A stretch of DNA of 22,682 nucleotides from Burkholderiales bacterium (lineage in GTDB: Bacteria > Pseudomonadota > Gammaproteobacteria > Burkholderiales > Burkholderiaceae_C): the NCBI GenBank assembly GCA_947448105.1, contig CANFNE010000007.1, positions 1-22,682 on the forward strand, in the 5' to 3' direction. The notes beneath the pieces were generated by a model. The model had not been told where the DNA came from and ran no database searches. It saw only the letters and a list, made by a program, of their open reading frames with translations. Below, one piece after another: positions 22,505 through 22,682 of this stretch. Position numbers and translations under genes: made by a program. The number at the start of each line of letters is the position of its first letter. Position 1 is the stretch's first letter.

Positions 22505-22682
22505 ATGAGCGACTTTGACCATTTTGTAGGCACCCAGGCAGTTGCAGGCAAGCATGCTTTTGACGTGACCGCACTGAGTGCATGGCTGGAATTACATCTG
22601 GCCGACTTTGAGGGCCCGCTCATAGTGGAGTCGTTCAAAGGCGGGCAAAGCAACCCGACTTACAAGCTCATCACCCCAAACC
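22505..22682 (+). CDS. Phosphotransferase (APH) family protein, N-terminal part only (cut by window edge)
   Basis: The frame from the ATG at 22505 stays open to the end of the window, giving 59 codons. The visible part contains LSAWLELHLADFEGPLIVES followed by FKGGQSNPTYKL. That glycine-rich strand resembles the start of the kinase-like N-lobe in the aminoglycoside-phosphotransferase (APH) family, especially the subgroup found beside acyl-CoA dehydrogenase genes (ACAD10/11-like) in Burkholderiales. AAGAAG lies just before the ATG. It follows the Crp/Fnr regulator by 49 nt with no terminator in between. The catalytic loop is beyond the window, so activity and true length are unknown. Confidence 0.68.
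   Translation, partial: MSDFDHFVGTQAVAGKHAFDVTALSAWLELHLADFEGPLIVESFKGGQSNPTYKLITPN

Noticed and set aside
1..22682. CRISPR arrays, insertion sequences, prophage genes, tRNA or rRNA genes
   Set aside because: No regularly spaced repeats, transposase or integrase motifs, terminal inverted repeats or cloverleaf-like sequences were seen on either strand.

Overview
The window looks like a chromosomal core region of a betaproteobacterium of the order Burkholderiales, most likely family Comamonadaceae. This rests on the gene order (rpsB-tsf-pyrH-frr-...-dxr-bamA-skp-lpxD-fabZ-lpxA-lpxB-rnhB-rRNA methyltransferase), protein features (leuE between carA and carB, a short-chain type LpxA) and the GC-rich, GC3-rich composition. 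I assign it by recognition and have run no search. I see no mobile element, CRISPR array, tRNA, rRNA or integration scar.

Layout: everything from 1 to 19655 is on the minus strand and everything from 19869 to 22682 is on the plus strand, with the divergence point between icd and a DUF192 gene. Read in the direction of transcription, the minus-strand genes are: icd (followed by a strong intrinsic terminator); clpS and clpA; rpsB, then a U-tract hairpin, then tsf; two stem-loops, then pyrH, frr, cdsA, dxr, bamA, skp/ompH, lpxD, fabZ, lpxA, lpxB, rnhB and a SpoU/TrmH RNA methyltransferase; and finally carA, leuE and the 5' part of carB. The plus-strand genes are a secreted DUF192 protein, lexA behind two tandem SOS boxes, a 111-residue unknown protein 30 nt behind lexA, a Crp/Fnr-family regulator, and the first 59 codons of a phosphotransferase-family protein cut by the window end.

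Functionally the long minus-strand run joins translation (S2, EF-Ts, RRF), nucleotide supply (UMP kinase, carbamoyl-phosphate synthase), isoprenoid and phospholipid precursors (Dxr, CdsA) and outer-membrane construction (BamA, Skp, LpxD/FabZ/LpxA/LpxB). Many genes overlap by 1-8 nt (skp/bamA, fabZ/lpxD, lpxB/lpxA, rnhB/lpxB, methyltransferase/rnhB, leuE/carA), which implies translational coupling. Several genes use GTG or TTG starts (carA, lpxB, lpxD, cdsA).

The most notable point is what is missing. In the usual proteobacterial order uppS lies between frr and cdsA, and rseP lies between dxr and bamA. Both are absent here and the flanking genes sit 83 nt and 77 nt apart. Other points worth a look are a Met at the LpxA acyl-chain ruler position, the double SOS operator with the unknown gene behind lexA, and structured RNA in the rpsB/tsf/pyrH spacers. 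I found no convincing new multi-gene system.
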